NCBI GenBank assembly: GCA_028284125.1
Contig: JANQSI010000004.1
Location: forward strand, 62,001-126,000
Direction of reading: 5' to 3'
DNA length: 64,000 nucleotides
Source: Cyclobacteriaceae bacterium
Lineage (GTDB): Bacteria; Bacteroidota; Bacteroidia; Cytophagales; Cyclobacteriaceae
Shown piece by piece: positions 34,319 through 44,925 of the stretch; the first letter of the stretch is position 1; each line of letters begins with the position of its first letter. Both the position numbers and the translations under genes were made by a program. Under the pieces are notes generated by a model. It saw nothing but the letters and a program-made list of their open reading frames with translations. It made no database searches and was not told where the DNA came from.

Positions 34319-37300
34319 TTAGTTTGCTTTTACAATTCTTTTTTGAATTCGGTTATTCTCCGTCCTAATCTCTAGAAGATAAACTCCAGGTGTTACGTTT
34401 CGAACATCTAGTCTCTTACCATCTTTGAGATTCTGCACCAATAGTTTTCCATTCAGATCGAAAAGGTGCAGGGATGCCGATTGATCTGACTCAACAAATA
34501 AGAAATCAGAAACTGGATTTGGGTAGAATCTTATTGAGCTTATTTCATCGTCAACCGATAGCGCATTTTCTTCAGTAACCTCGAAGCTGACTTGCGCTGA
34601 GGCCGAGTTGTAATTGTCATTACCAGCTTGGCTAACCGTAACTGTTACCGTACCTACTGTTCCATCCAGTGTTAGCGTAGTTCCTGCTAAAGAAGCGGGC
34701 CCACTCACCTCATAGGTCAGTTCAAGATCCGAATCAACGGTAGCAACGACTTCAAAAGGATCATCTGAAGTCAGCTTGTCCTCAATGGCTTCAATGGTGA
34801 TAACCTGATCTGCTTTGCTGATCGTAAAAGTTCTCGTTACTTCAACAGCAGCATTGTAATCCTCATCTCCAGATTGGTTCGCTGCAATTGTCGCTGAACC
34901 AGCTCCGCTTATTGTGACTGTGGTTCCATCGATGGCAATAGGTCCGCTAACCACACTGAAAATCACGTCCAAGCCAGATGATGAAGTGCCACTCAATTCA
35001 AATGGAACATCACCAAATGTTTTATTGGTGATCTCTGCGAAAGAGATGGTTTGATCCATTTTAGCTGGATCAGTGACATCAAATGAAATAGCCTCAGCTG
35101 CAGCATTGTAATTTTCATTTCCAGCTTGGCTTACAGTTACTTCTACTGTTCCAGAACTTCCATCCAGTGTCACTGTATTCCCACTAGTAGAAGCGGGCCC
35201 GGTGACTGAATAGTCTAAGCTTAAGCCTGTGTTGACAGTCGCTGATACATCAAACGGTCCATCGGTGGTTAACTTATCTGCTATTGGATCGATGGTAATG
35301 ATCTGGTCTGCTTTGCTTATTGAAAAAGTTCTAGTAACCTCAACAGCTGCATTATAATCTCCGTCTCCAGATTGGTTTGCAGCAACAGTTGCCGTTCCAG
35401 CTCCATTAATTGTTACGGTGGTACCAGCAATCGTGATTGGTCCACTTACGACGCTGAAAATCACATTCAATCCTGATGAAGCAGAGCCACTTAGTTCGAA
35501 TGATGCATCGCCAAATGTTTTATCCGAAATATCTGCGAAAGTTATCGTTTGATCCAGTTTGGAAGGTTCATTCACTTCAAATGAGACAGCTTGAGAAGCA
35601 GAATTATAGTTTTCATTTCCAGCCTGACTTACTGTTATTTCTACTGTTCCTGAATTGCCATCCAGTGTCACGGTCGTTCCACTAATGGAAGCTGGCCCAG
35701 TAATTGAATAGTCCAGGCTTAAACCTGAAGTGACTGTTGCGGAAACATCAAATGGTCCATCAGTTGTTACCTTATCTGCAATTGGATCTATAGTGATTAC
35801 TTGATCAGCCTTGGTAATGTTGAAGGTTCTTGTGACCTCCATTGCTGGGTTGTAATTACCATCTCCATCTTGGTTAGCAGCAATTGTGGCACTACCGACA
35901 CCAGTAATTGTAACAGAATTTCCTAAAATACTTATTGGACCATTTACAACTGTAAAGTCAATTTCTAAGCCAGAAGAGGCAGTAGCATTTAAGGTAAAGT
36001 CCTCTCCAAAAGTTTTATCTGGAATGGCATCAAAAGTGATTGTCTGATCCGATTTAGCAGGATCCGATACGATAAATGTTTCTGTTTCATTGGCACTGTT
36101 GTAGTTACCGTCTCCGCTCTGACTCACATTCACTACAACTGTTCCCGAACTTCCAGTCAATGTGATTGTAGTTCCCAAAATGGTTGCTGGACCACTAGCG
36201 ATGGAATAATCGAGCGTTAATCCAGATGTAGTTGATGCAGTTACATTAAAAGGTGCATCTGTTGTGATCTTATCAGTAATTGGATCTATCGTGATTGTCT
36301 GATCAGCTTTAGTGATTGATAAAATACCCGGATTTAATGTCAATGAATAATTATTGTCTGAACCTCCAGTTAAGCTAATGGTGTAATCACCAACGTTGGA
36401 ACTCGCTGTGGCTGAAGTAGACAAACCAGGAAGTACATCAAGATCACCTTCATTGTCACTATTTGCAAAGCCTGAGTAGGACATGGTTAAAGCTGGAATT
36501 GGATCTCCAAACACTTTTGATTTATCATCTGCGGTTATTGTTAGATTGGCTTTGTTAATCGTGAGTGTTCCGTTGACATAATTGTACTGATAGTTATTGT
36601 CAGAACCACCGGTAACTTCCAATGTATAATCCCCAACATCGCTTGTCGTTGTTGCGCTTGTTGAAACGTTTGGTAGAAAATCCAATGCACTAGATACATC
36701 TCCATTTACAAAACCTGTGAAAGCAAGCGGAAACCCTGGGTTTGGATCGCCATATGTTTTGCTTTGATCTTCTGCTGTGGCAGTTAGCGTAGCTTTTTCG
36801 ATCGTTAGTGTTCCATTGACATGTACATATTCATAATCATCATCAGAACCTCCACTTACGACAATATCATAATCACCAACATCACTGGTTTCATCAGCAG
36901 AGGTGCTTCTAGGAGGAAGTACATCCAACACACTTGAATTGTCGCCATTTACAAAACCTGTAAACGAAAGGCTGAATCCAGGATTTGATTCACCGTAGGT
37001 TTTAGTTTTGTCATCTGCAGTCGCGGTTAGCATGGCTTTATTCACGACTAAATCTTGCATCACTTGTGGAGCTGGGGCGTATTGACCATTTCCTGATTGA
37101 GAGGCCGTTATTGTGGTTGTTCCAGCGCCAACGATCGTAACCAGTGACCCAGCAACGGTTGCAACATTTAGATCCGAACTTACATAAGTGACTACCAATC
37201 CGGATGTTGATGAACCAGTCAAATTGAATTGAGAACCTCCATAGGTTACAGGATCCTGAGATCCAAAAGTGATGGTCTGAGCCTGTTTTTCTGTTGTGAA

Positions 37301-40300
37301 ATTCCAGGTGGTATTATCACTGATGCCTGCGAAATCATTTCCTTCCAAATCTTCAATTCCATCACTCGGAATTTCCATGTAATAGTCAGAGCCGTAGCTC
37401 AAATCACTGGTTGGATTGATGGTCACAGTATTTCCAGAGAAGGTCACGTTAGGATCAGGTAAATTGAAATTTTCCCGAGTGGTCCCGTTTCCATTTTTTA
37501 TTCGAATCAGACCCGTTCCTGTTCCTTGTACAGGTTCATTGAAGGTAAGGATCAGATTGTCTCCGATACCAACATTGGTTGCATCGTCGGTGGGACTGAA
37601 TGATGAAACGGTAGGAGCGGTTACATCCGCTGTTCTGAAGTTCCATGTTGTATTGTCATCGAAACCTGGGTATTTGTTTCCGATTAAATCTTCAATGGCA
37701 TTGTTCTGAATGGTCACGTAATAGTCCGTTTCATTGATAGGGGCTGCATTGGTGTATTCAGCTAAATCAATTGAAAGTGTATTACCCGTGATATCGAAAA
37801 TTTCTGTTTCGAAAGCAGGTCTTCCGCCTAGAATTTGCTGACCAGTAGATAGTCTTCTTACCCGAACATACCCACCATTAAGGCTACCTTGAATCGGTTC
37901 ATCAAATGTGATGGATAGGATTGCATCCAAAGCAACACCTGTACCACCATCAACGGGATCAAGAGAAACTAATACCGGCGGATCTAAATCGTCTGGAAGT
38001 CTGGATGTAAAATTCCATGTGCTGTTATCTGACCAAACTTCTGTCGAATTGTTGCCGGATAAATCCTCAACGTATCCACTTGGCATGGTTAAAAAATAGC
38101 CCGTATTATATTCTAAATCATTTGTAAGATTTAATGTAAGTGTATTTCCACTAATGCTAATGCTTGGATCTCTGTTCAGTATGTTTTGGACAACAGCACC
38201 ATTATCCAATCTTCTAAGCGACATATTGGATAGTCCACTTCCCTCTTGAATTGGCTCATTATAAACGATCGAGATTTGAGCATCCAGTTCTACATCTGAC
38301 GCATCGTCAACTGGACTGAATGACACAATTAGAGGTCCGGTTACATCGGGCGTTGAGAAATTCCAGAACGTGTTGTCAGAAATTCCAGCAAAAAAGTTAT
38401 CAAAACCGTCATCGTCTTTTACTGCATCATTATCTATCAAAATGTAGTAGCCTGTTCCCGTTTGAAGATCATTCGTTGGATTTATTAAAATGCTGCTTGT
38501 ATTGATGGTAAGCTGACCAAAATTTTCGGTAGCGGAATAGGTTTCTACCACTTGATCATTTTCATCATACAAAGTGATGTTTCCAGTGCCTAGTTCAATG
38601 TTCTCATCAAAGTAGATTTGAAAATTTGAAGTGACATTTACATTGACCTTATCATCGGTTGGTGAGAGCAGAGCGACACTCGGAGGATTATCATCGGCGG
38701 TAGTAAAATTCCATGTGTCTTTGTGTGAAGTGGTAAATGTGGTGTTTTGTGCGTCTCTGAAAACATTAGAAGCAATATCAATGTAATAGTGAAAGCCTTC
38801 GTTAAGGTCGCCACCGACTCCATCAAAGCTGATACTTCCAGTGTTTCCACTAACTGTAACATCTGGACTCGGAAGAATTATTGTTCTGCTAATTTGGCTG
38901 GTCTCATAGTTTCTGATTCTAATGGTACCTCCAGTGGGTGCTAGAAGCTCATTGTTTGTGGTGAAAGTAAAAACTTGATCCACAGGTACGTCAATTGCTT
39001 CATTCTCCGGGTTGAAGCTTGTAACTGCCAGCGGTGCGATGGTTCGAAAACGCCAGGTGTTTTCATCCGTTATTCCAGCTATTCCATTTCCATCTGCATC
39101 AAAAATTATTGGGTTTCCACTTCCATCAACCTCGTCAAGGGTGATGTAATATTCAGTATCTGCGAACATTGTGAAGTTGTTCGGGATATCGAAGGTCACG
39201 GTAAGGTTGTCTGCACTTATCGTGGTAAGTGCACCAACATTGTAGTACAAAACATCTCCAGCAGGATTTTCTCTGAAAATCCTTACTTCTCCATTCGTAT
39301 TACCTAAATAAACAGGTTCATCAAATGTCATAGAAAACTCAACCGACGGTCCGTCTCTTGGAACTTGTGTTTCACCATTCGCTGGTGATAAAGTCACCAA
39401 ATCAGGACCATTGCCGTCATTGACTCTTGTTGAAAAGGTCCAAGTGCTATTATCATCTATGTCCTGAGATGGATTAGTGGCATCATTCAAATCAACAAAC
39501 AAACCTTCACCAAGTGTTACATAAAATGACTCGTCTGAATCCAGCAATATGCTCATTGGAAATTCCGCAGTAGGACCGGAGATGTTGATGTTTCCATTTT
39601 TATTGAAAAAAGCAACTTGTTGATCTGATGAGTTGTAAACTCGAAGAGCAGGAATTGAAGAAGTTGTTAAAGCAATATCTCGATCGAAAGTAATGGATAA
39701 GGTAAGGTCACCAGGTATTATATCACTAGTTGTCGGAGTAAATGAGAGTATTTGCGGCCTCAGATCTTCAACAGTAAACCTCCAGGAGGTATTATCCTGG
39801 ATTCCTGCCCAATCATCTGAGTTTTCATCGCTTCGGAGATAGGCATTGGAAACGTTTATGTAAAGCTCTTCTCCTTGTGGAAAATCTGTAGGAAAATCAA
39901 AGGTGATGTCTCTGCCATCAATGGTCATAAATGTTCCATTGAAATTGGAAAGCTGAGCCACGAAAGAGTCATCGCTGGCTTTATACACTTGGATATTTCC
40001 AGCACCTATGTCTGCATCATGGCTGAATGTAAGTGTTACTTCTGAATCTTTCGAAGCATCTATTGACCCATTAGGAGGGCTTAAAGAAACAAGCTGAAAT
40101 GGACCTAATTCCGTAGTGAAATTCCAATCTCCAGGATCGTTTGCAGGAAATGGGTTTCCTAAAAGGTCTGTAATACAGGTACCGCAAATGGAAACGTACA
40201 TTTCTGTGTTATATGGGATTCCGGTAGTCCAATCAAAATAGATTTCACCACCATCACCTTCTTCGCCATCAAAGGAGAGCTCCGGACCATTTACATCGAA

Positions 40301-41308
40301 TGACTTAATAACGAAATCATCTGACATTCTTCTGACCTCAATGTTTCCTGTGCCCGGAACAATGATTTCATCAAACTGCATATACATTCCTTCTTCTTCA
40401 AAATCAGAAATCAAAATCCCTGTCAAATCATCTGGAGGACCCAAATCCGTGACCATTGGAGGATCGGTCTCGTTATTCATTGAAGTGAAATTCCATACAG
40501 CAGGATCTGAAATTCCAGGAAAATCGTTTCCGGCAAGATCTTCAATAAGACCTGGAGATGCCAAGAGGTAATAGTTGGTTTCCGGGTCTAAGAATGAAGA
40601 AGGGGACCATTGAATAAAACCCCAGTTTGGCGTACTGTCTAGAAATACATCAGAACTAGTAATGTCGACACTTTCAACCAATCCAGAATCATCGTATAAA
40701 TCGAGTGTTCCAGAACCTTTAACAATAGCCTCTGCAAAGCTTAGTCGTATAAAATCATTGACCAGAACTCCTGTTTCATCATCTCCTGGATTTAAGGCAG
40801 CAATTGTTGGAATGATTGTGTCGATGGTGAAGAAATTCCATGAGGAGTTGTCCGTAAAACCGGGATAATTATTTCCAGCAAGGTCTTGAATGACATCACC
40901 GATTACAATAATGTGATACTCCGCATTTTCACTTAGTGGAGTGCCATCAAGCGCTCCATCATAGTTAAAATCGACAGTGATTGTGTTTGTGCTGGCTGAA
41001 AGGGCGGCTGTCCCAACCAGTGCTTCAGCAACTGTAAATCCACCATCATCCAACATTGCTATGCTTCGAGTGGATAATGGGTTTATTTGGACATCTTCAT
41101 CAAAGGTCAATAGGTAGGTCCATTGATCTACTGCAACTTCTGTTGCATTGTCAGTGGGACTCAAAGAAACCAAAGATGGTGGTTGAACATCTTGTGCACT
41201 ACTTGCTCCTGCAATTAACATTGCGATTACAAATAGCACAGCTTCGATAAGCCACAAGTGTTTCTTTACTCGTTTCTTTTCATGATCATTAGTGTGTGAA
41301 GTTTTCAT
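34319..41308 (-). CDS. Giant T9SS surface protein with Ig-like, MBG and alternating repeat domains
   Basis: About 2329 aa from ATG 41308 (signal peptide MKTSHTNDHEKKRVKKHLWL to GASSAQ). Eleven Big_5/SbsA Ig-like domains follow (to about residue 1340), each opening like PTVSSFSPTDDATNV and closing DNTTWNFTT. Next are one Big-like domain, three MBG-type domains (TADDKTKTYGESNPGFSLSF and kin), and seven alternating modules of about 80 aa starting DQTITIDPI or DQTITFADI. The C-terminus is a T9SS sorting domain (SSIRFYPNPVSDFLFV to RIVKAN). Probably a long fibrous adhesin or matrix protein. No enzyme domain seen. Confidence 0.9.
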   Translation of the reverse strand: MKTSHTNDHEKKRVKKHLWLIEAVLFVIAMLIAGASSAQDVQPPSLVSLSPTDNATEVAVDQWTYLLTFDEDVQINPLSTRSIAMLDDGGFTVAEALVGTAALSASTNTITVDFNYDGALDGTPLSENAEYHIIVIGDVIQDLAGNNYPGFTDNSSWNFFTIDTIIPTIAALNPGDDETGVLVNDFIRLSFAEAIVKGSGTLDLYDDSGLVESVDITSSDVFLDSTPNWGFIQWSPSSFLDPETNYYLLASPGLIEDLAGNDFPGISDPAVWNFTSMNNETDPPMVTDLGPPDDLTGILISDFEEEGMYMQFDEIIVPGTGNIEVRRMSDDFVIKSFDVNGPELSFDGEEGDGGEIYFDWTTGIPYNTEMYVSICGTCITDLLGNPFPANDPGDWNFTTELGPFQLVSLSPPNGSIDASKDSEVTLTFSHDADIGAGNIQVYKASDDSFVAQLSNFNGTFMTIDGRDITFDFPTDFPQGEELYINVSNAYLRSDENSDDWAGIQDNTSWRFTVEDLRPQILSFTPTTSDIIPGDLTLSITFDRDIALTTSSIPALRVYNSSDQQVAFFNKNGNINISGPTAEFPMSILLDSDESFYVTLGEGLFVDLNDATNPSQDIDDNSTWTFSTRVNDGNGPDLVTLSPANGETQVPRDGPSVEFSMTFDEPVYLGNTNGEVRIFRENPAGDVLYYNVGALTTISADNLTVTFDIPNNFTMFADTEYYITLDEVDGSGNPIIFDADGNGIAGITDENTWRFRTIAPLAVTSFNPENEAIDVPVDQVFTFTTNNELLAPTGGTIRIRNYETSQISRTIILPSPDVTVSGNTGSISFDGVGGDLNEGFHYYIDIASNVFRDAQNTTFTTSHKDTWNFTTADDNPPSVALLSPTDDKVNVNVTSNFQIYFDENIELGTGNITLYDENDQVVETYSATENFGQLTINTSSILINPTNDLQTGTGYYILIDNDAVKDDDGFDNFFAGISDNTFWNFSTPDVTGPLIVSFSPVDDASDVELDAQISIVYNEPIQEGSGLSNMSLRRLDNGAVVQNILNRDPSISISGNTLTLNLTNDLEYNTGYFLTMPSGYVEDLSGNNSTEVWSDNSTWNFTSRLPDDLDPPVLVSLDPVDGGTGVALDAILSITFDEPIQGSLNGGYVRVRRLSTGQQILGGRPAFETEIFDITGNTLSIDLAEYTNAAPINETDYYVTIQNNAIEDLIGNKYPGFDDNTTWNFRTADVTAPTVSSFSPTDDATNVGIGDNLILTFNEPVQGTGTGLIRIKNGNGTTRENFNLPDPNVTFSGNTVTINPTSDLSYGSDYYMEIPSDGIEDLEGNDFAGISDNTTWNFTTEKQAQTITFGSQDPVTYGGSQFNLTGSSTSGLVVTYVSSDLNVATVAGSLVTIVGAGTTTITASQSGNGQYAPAPQVMQDLVVNKAMLTATADDKTKTYGESNPGFSLSFTGFVNGDNSSVLDVLPPRSTSADETSDVGDYDIVVSGGSDDDYEYVHVNGTLTIEKATLTATAEDQSKTYGDPNPGFPLAFTGFVNGDVSSALDFLPNVSTSATTTSDVGDYTLEVTGGSDNNYQYNYVNGTLTINKANLTITADDKSKVFGDPIPALTMSYSGFANSDNEGDLDVLPGLSTSATASSNVGDYTISLTGGSDNNYSLTLNPGILSITKADQTITIDPITDKITTDAPFNVTASTTSGLTLDYSIASGPATILGTTITLTGSSGTVVVNVSQSGDGNYNSANETETFIVSDPAKSDQTITFDAIPDKTFGEDFTLNATASSGLEIDFTVVNGPISILGNSVTITGVGSATIAANQDGDGNYNPAMEVTRTFNITKADQVITIDPIADKVTTDGPFDVSATVTSGLSLDYSITGPASISGTTVTLDGNSGTVEITVSQAGNENYNSASQAVSFEVNEPSKLDQTITFADISDKTFGDASFELSGSASSGLNVIFSVVSGPITIAGTTVTINGAGTATVAANQSGDGDYNAAVEVTRTFSISKADQIITIDPIADKLTTDGPFDVSATVNTGLSLDYSVTGPASTSGNTVTLDGSSGTVEVTVSQAGNENYNAAAEAISFDVTDPAKMDQTISFAEITNKTFGDVPFELSGTSSSGLDVIFSVVSGPIAIDGTTVTISGAGSATIAANQSGDEDYNAAVEVTRTFTISKADQVITIEAIEDKLTSDDPFEVVATVDSDLELTYEVSGPASLAGTTLTLDGTVGTVTVTVSQAGNDNYNSASAQVSFEVTEENALSVDDEISSIRFYPNPVSDFLFVESDQSASLHLFDLNGKLLVQNLKDGKRLDVRNVTPGVYLLEIRTENNRIQKRIVKAN

Positions 41309-41361
41309 GGCATTGCGATTTAATTTGAATACCAAGGTCCTTTCACACGTATCTTATTTAT

Positions 41362-41424
41362 TCACCCACCCTGGGTGATATTTAACCTACCCAGCGGGTA
41401 GTTTTATGCTATACCATGGGGTAG
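41362..41424 (-). promoter_or_regulatory. Three phased palindromes upstream of the giant gene
   Basis: TCACCCA-CCC-TGGGTGA (41362-41378), CTACCC-AGC-GGGTAG (41387-41401) and a weaker TACC-atgg-GGTA (41412-41423). Centres are about 24 bp apart, i.e. just over two helical turns. Consensus TACCCnnnGGGTA. Position, 54-116 bp before the ATG, fits operators or activator sites. Confidence 0.6.
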
Positions 41425-41468
41425 TTTATTTATAAGTATCAGAAAATCAATTAGTTATAAATATTTAA

Positions 41469-42953
41469 CTAGGATGGCTTAATGACGTATTGGAGTGCTT
41501 CTTTTCGGTTGGAAACTCCAATTTTCTCGTAAACATTCTTTAGATGGAATTTAACAGTGTTTACGGACACAAAAACATCTTCCGCAATTTCCTTATTTGT
41601 CTTGTCACTTAAGGCAAGCTTTAGAATGTCAAATTCTCGTTCCGTTAATGGGTCATTTAAATTTTGATTGATGTCGTCCATCTTTATGTCAATGTCATCT
41701 GTTCTTTTGCCTACAAGGGCATTGATTTGGAGTCGAAGATTATCAATTTCTTGAGAGAGCAATTCTCGCTTTAATCTGAATCGCTGCCTTAGTAGGAAGT
41801 AAGCAATAATTGAGAAAGCTAGAACCAGAATGATGACAATAGTTAAGAAAAGCTGGAATCGACGACTTTTTTCAATTGTCACATTTGCGGCCTGGATTTC
41901 TTGTTCTTTTTTGGCTGACTGATATTTCGTTTCCAGTTCATTGATGGTGCTAACTTTCTCAATATTGAATAAGCTGTCTTTTAGTTGCCAATGTTTCTTC
42001 GAATAATCTAGAGCTTTTTCATAATCACTTGTGAGCTCCATTAAAACAGCTAATTGATCATAGTATTCCGAGATTCTTTGTTTCGAATCAATTTCTCTGC
42101 TATAGGCAAGCCCATTTAACATATACTGTTCAGATAAAGCATAATTCCCCAAACCTGCATGCATCATTCCTATGGTCACATATTGACTCGCTCTTGATGT
42201 GACATTGGGTGATTTCAATTCTTCTTCTTCCCATATGTCATAGAGTTCCTTGGCTTTCACGTAGTTTTTTTGAACGACGTAGATGTATGCGCTATTTCCA
42301 ATTGCTGCCAAGTAGAAATTTGAAGCTGCTGTTCCTTTCAATTCGATCACCTTGTTCAGATAAACAAGTGCACTATCCATTGCTGAGTTATCCTTTTGCT
42401 TGTCGCCATAATCGGCATAAACTGCTCCAATATTGGCGATCACAGAAATGTATGCTTGGATATTGCTTTCATTGCTAAAAACTTCTGAGGCTTGCTTGTA
42501 GTAATCAATGGCTTTTAGCGAATTGCCAGAGAAAAACTGAATGGAACCTACCGTCATTAATGCTTGAGCGAGGACACTGTTGAATCGAACATCGGTTTCG
42601 GCTAGTTCAACCGCTTCCAATGCTCGTTCAATTCCAGGTGTATATTCTCCTTTCCTCCAATGGTATTCTGACCGTAAAACCTTTGTAGTTGCCAACAAAA
42701 ACGTATCCTGCATTTGATTTCCGATTGCTTCAAATTGATCGGTATAATCAAGTGCTGCTTCTATGTCGTTGAGGACTATTTTTTGACCGAATGTTTGGAC
42801 GACAGCTGTGTATCTTTCTTTCTCATTCATTGAGTCAAAAAGCTGAGTTAAGCTGTCAACATAAAATTTGACGTTTACTTCCTGAGCATTGATGATAAAC
42901 GAGAAGCTGAGTAGGGAGGCAGTGAGTAATCTTTTGATGAACATGCTATTCAT
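41469..42953 (-). CDS. TPR-transmembrane-LuxR regulator (copy 2)
   Basis: 494 aa. Signal peptide (from Met1 or, more typically, Met4), about six TPRs in the periplasmic part, one membrane helix (FLTIVIILVLAFSIIAYFLL, about residues 370-390), a coiled coil, then a LuxR HTH: LTEREFDILKLALSDKTNKE with VSVNTVKFHLKNVYEKIGV at the C-terminus. Overlaps the upstream paralog by 8 bases. Direct neighbour of the giant surface-protein gene, whose promoter has three palindromes that such a dimeric regulator could bind. Confidence 0.88.
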   Translation of the reverse strand: MNSMFIKRLLTASLLSFSFIINAQEVNVKFYVDSLTQLFDSMNEKERYTAVVQTFGQKIVLNDIEAALDYTDQFEAIGNQMQDTFLLATTKVLRSEYHWRKGEYTPGIERALEAVELAETDVRFNSVLAQALMTVGSIQFFSGNSLKAIDYYKQASEVFSNESNIQAYISVIANIGAVYADYGDKQKDNSAMDSALVYLNKVIELKGTAASNFYLAAIGNSAYIYVVQKNYVKAKELYDIWEEEELKSPNVTSRASQYVTIGMMHAGLGNYALSEQYMLNGLAYSREIDSKQRISEYYDQLAVLMELTSDYEKALDYSKKHWQLKDSLFNIEKVSTINELETKYQSAKKEQEIQAANVTIEKSRRFQLFLTIVIILVLAFSIIAYFLLRQRFRLKRELLSQEIDNLRLQINALVGKRTDDIDIKMDDINQNLNDPLTEREFDILKLALSDKTNKEIAEDVFVSVNTVKFHLKNVYEKIGVSNRKEALQYVIKPS

Positions 42954-44460
42954 ATCTTAAAAGCACTTCGAGCGCTTCTTTTCTATTAGATACTCCAAGT
43001 TTAGAGTATATGTTTTTCAAATGCGTTTTCACCGTATTTACGGATACATAAACTGCTTCCGCAATCTCACTGTTATTCTTATCTGAAATTGCATGATTCA
43101 GTACCTCATACTCACGTTCAGATAAAGGTTTATACAAACCATTGTTAATCTTTTCAAGGTCCAGTTTTAAATCTTTCAATCCACCTTCAAACAGCGAGTT
43201 GATCTGAACTCTCAAGGTGTCAATTTCTTGTGATAAAAGCGCTCTTCTCAATTTGAAACGTTGGACAATCAAGAAAATAGCAATCCCACTGAAGAGAACA
43301 ATTAAGCCGATTACTATGAATAAAAAAGTCTGAAATCGTCTTTCTTTATCCAATTCTGCGTTAGCCAATTCTATTTCCTTCTCCTTTTCAGCGGTCTCAT
43401 ATTTGGTCTGTAGTTCAGAAACGGTTGTCCGTTGATCTTCAGACCGAATGGAGTCTGAAAATGTCTTAAAGTGTTTGTAAAATTCCAGCGATTTTCCAGA
43501 TCGCCCCAATTTCTCATAAATATTGGCCAATGTTTCAGCACTCTCAGATTTTATGAAAATGTCTTTAGTATTTTCAAAAGCCAGCAAAGAGTACTTTTCA
43601 GCTTGTCCAAAATCAAATTTGGCTACTAGTGTTGTTGCCAGTTGACTGTAGTCATAAATTAATCCAACCGAATCCTGATTAACCAAATCAAGCGCTATAG
43701 CTTGTTTGTAATAAATCTCGGAAGAGTCAAGCTGCTTTAAATCAAAGAAAACTGCACCCAAAATATTATACCCGATAGCGAGGCTACGAAAATCTTTTTG
43801 GTCATTGACTAGCCGGTTAGATTTTCTTAAATAAAACAATGCAGAATCGTTGCTGCCTTGCATGTTGTAAATCTGTCCGATATTCTGCATGACACGCGCA
43901 GCGTCAACTTCATTATTTGATGCCTCATGTAAGGTCAGTGCTCGCTTAAAGGACTCTAGCGCTTTGGTAGCGTCATTGCTGTATTGGATATAAATAATGG
44001 CAATTGCATTAAGTGTTTGAGCCAAGCCATCCAAATTATCAGTTTGTTCATAGATTTCTTTTGAAGCGATCATCATACTAAGAGCAGTATCGAATTTTGA
44101 CTGCCAGACCAAACTTTTGCCAATGTTCAAATAAACAGAGCCTCGAATTTCATGAGACGTGGATTCATCCAACAAATTCAACAAGTTGAATGCCCTGGAG
44201 AAATAGCTATCAGAAGCTTCGAATTGATAGTTATACATTTCACCCAAGCCTTTCAGCTCAAGCGCTTTTATTCTTATGTCGAGAGCTACCTCATTCGAAT
44301 CGGCCTCAAGAATTTGATTTACAAGCTGATCACTCTCTTGAGGGTTTTCATCTTTAAGTTCTTCCGCATTTTCTATTAGTTGACGATAAGAGTCTTGGGT
44401 GAATCCTTGATGAACATAGATTATCAAGGCGAGAATCAATACAGGCAGCGACTTATTCAT
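42946..44460 (-). CDS. TPR-transmembrane-LuxR regulator (copy 1)
   Basis: 504 aa, paralog of the following gene: signal peptide, TPR array (residues about 30-350), membrane helix FLFIVIGLIVLFSGIAIFLI, a coiled coil with the shared LRRALLSQEIDTLRVQINSL stretch, and LuxR HTH (LSEREYEVLNHAISDKNNSE, VSVNTVKTHLKNIYSKLGV). The pair probably arose by tandem duplication and is co-translated. Heterodimerisation is possible but unproven. Confidence 0.88.
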   Translation of the reverse strand: MNKSLPVLILALIIYVHQGFTQDSYRQLIENAEELKDENPQESDQLVNQILEADSNEVALDIRIKALELKGLGEMYNYQFEASDSYFSRAFNLLNLLDESTSHEIRGSVYLNIGKSLVWQSKFDTALSMMIASKEIYEQTDNLDGLAQTLNAIAIIYIQYSNDATKALESFKRALTLHEASNNEVDAARVMQNIGQIYNMQGSNDSALFYLRKSNRLVNDQKDFRSLAIGYNILGAVFFDLKQLDSSEIYYKQAIALDLVNQDSVGLIYDYSQLATTLVAKFDFGQAEKYSLLAFENTKDIFIKSESAETLANIYEKLGRSGKSLEFYKHFKTFSDSIRSEDQRTTVSELQTKYETAEKEKEIELANAELDKERRFQTFLFIVIGLIVLFSGIAIFLIVQRFKLRRALLSQEIDTLRVQINSLFEGGLKDLKLDLEKINNGLYKPLSEREYEVLNHAISDKNNSEIAEAVYVSVNTVKTHLKNIYSKLGVSNRKEALEVLLRYE

Positions 44461-44721
44461 TGATTTTTCGAATGCTATTGCGATTTAGCAATCATAATTT
44501 ATCAATCAAAGCTGATAACTACAAGCTACTAAGTGCAAAGCCTGTGCTTTAACGAGTGTTTTAGTCCAAGAGCATTTAACAAATGGTATTTCAAATCATT
44601 TGGTTCGGCAATGTTTATACATAATTCTATAATGTTTCTTGCACTATTCTTTCATCACCGCTTGAATATCATTTACTATTTTTACATGAAAGTTCTTTAC
44701 TTGATTTCTTAATCAAAATCG

Positions 44722-44925
44722 ATTGTGGTTCCCGACTTTTCGGTCGGGATTAAAAGGGAATACATGTGAACCATTTTGAAATGGTAATTCATGAGCTGAC
44801 GCGCAACTGTGAATCTGATTATTGCTAATTGGTGATAATAGTAAGTCTTTACTTAATATCCATTGCATAGCATTTTATGTGAGAAGGAAGTAGAGATCAG
44901 ATAAGCCAGGAGACCTGCCTCTTTC
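44722..44925 (+). ncRNA. Cobalamin riboswitch
   Basis: Core elements appear in order: a closing hairpin (TCCCGAC/GTCGGGA), AAAAGGGAATACATGTGAA, then GACGCGCAACTGTGAAT (the CGCAACTGT core), and the B12 box AAGCCAGGAGACCTGCCT at 44903-44920. A further hairpin CCTGCT/AGCAGG at 44928-44945 follows and its 3' arm could alternatively pair with the B12 box, which would serve as a switch. No T-run follows, so control may be translational. The next gene encodes a PAS protein, not a B12 gene. Confidence 0.88.

Noticed and set aside
38638-38862. Additional small genes within 35-41 kb
   Set aside because: All are frames antisense to or within the Ig-like repeat gene; the repeats produce recurring open frames.
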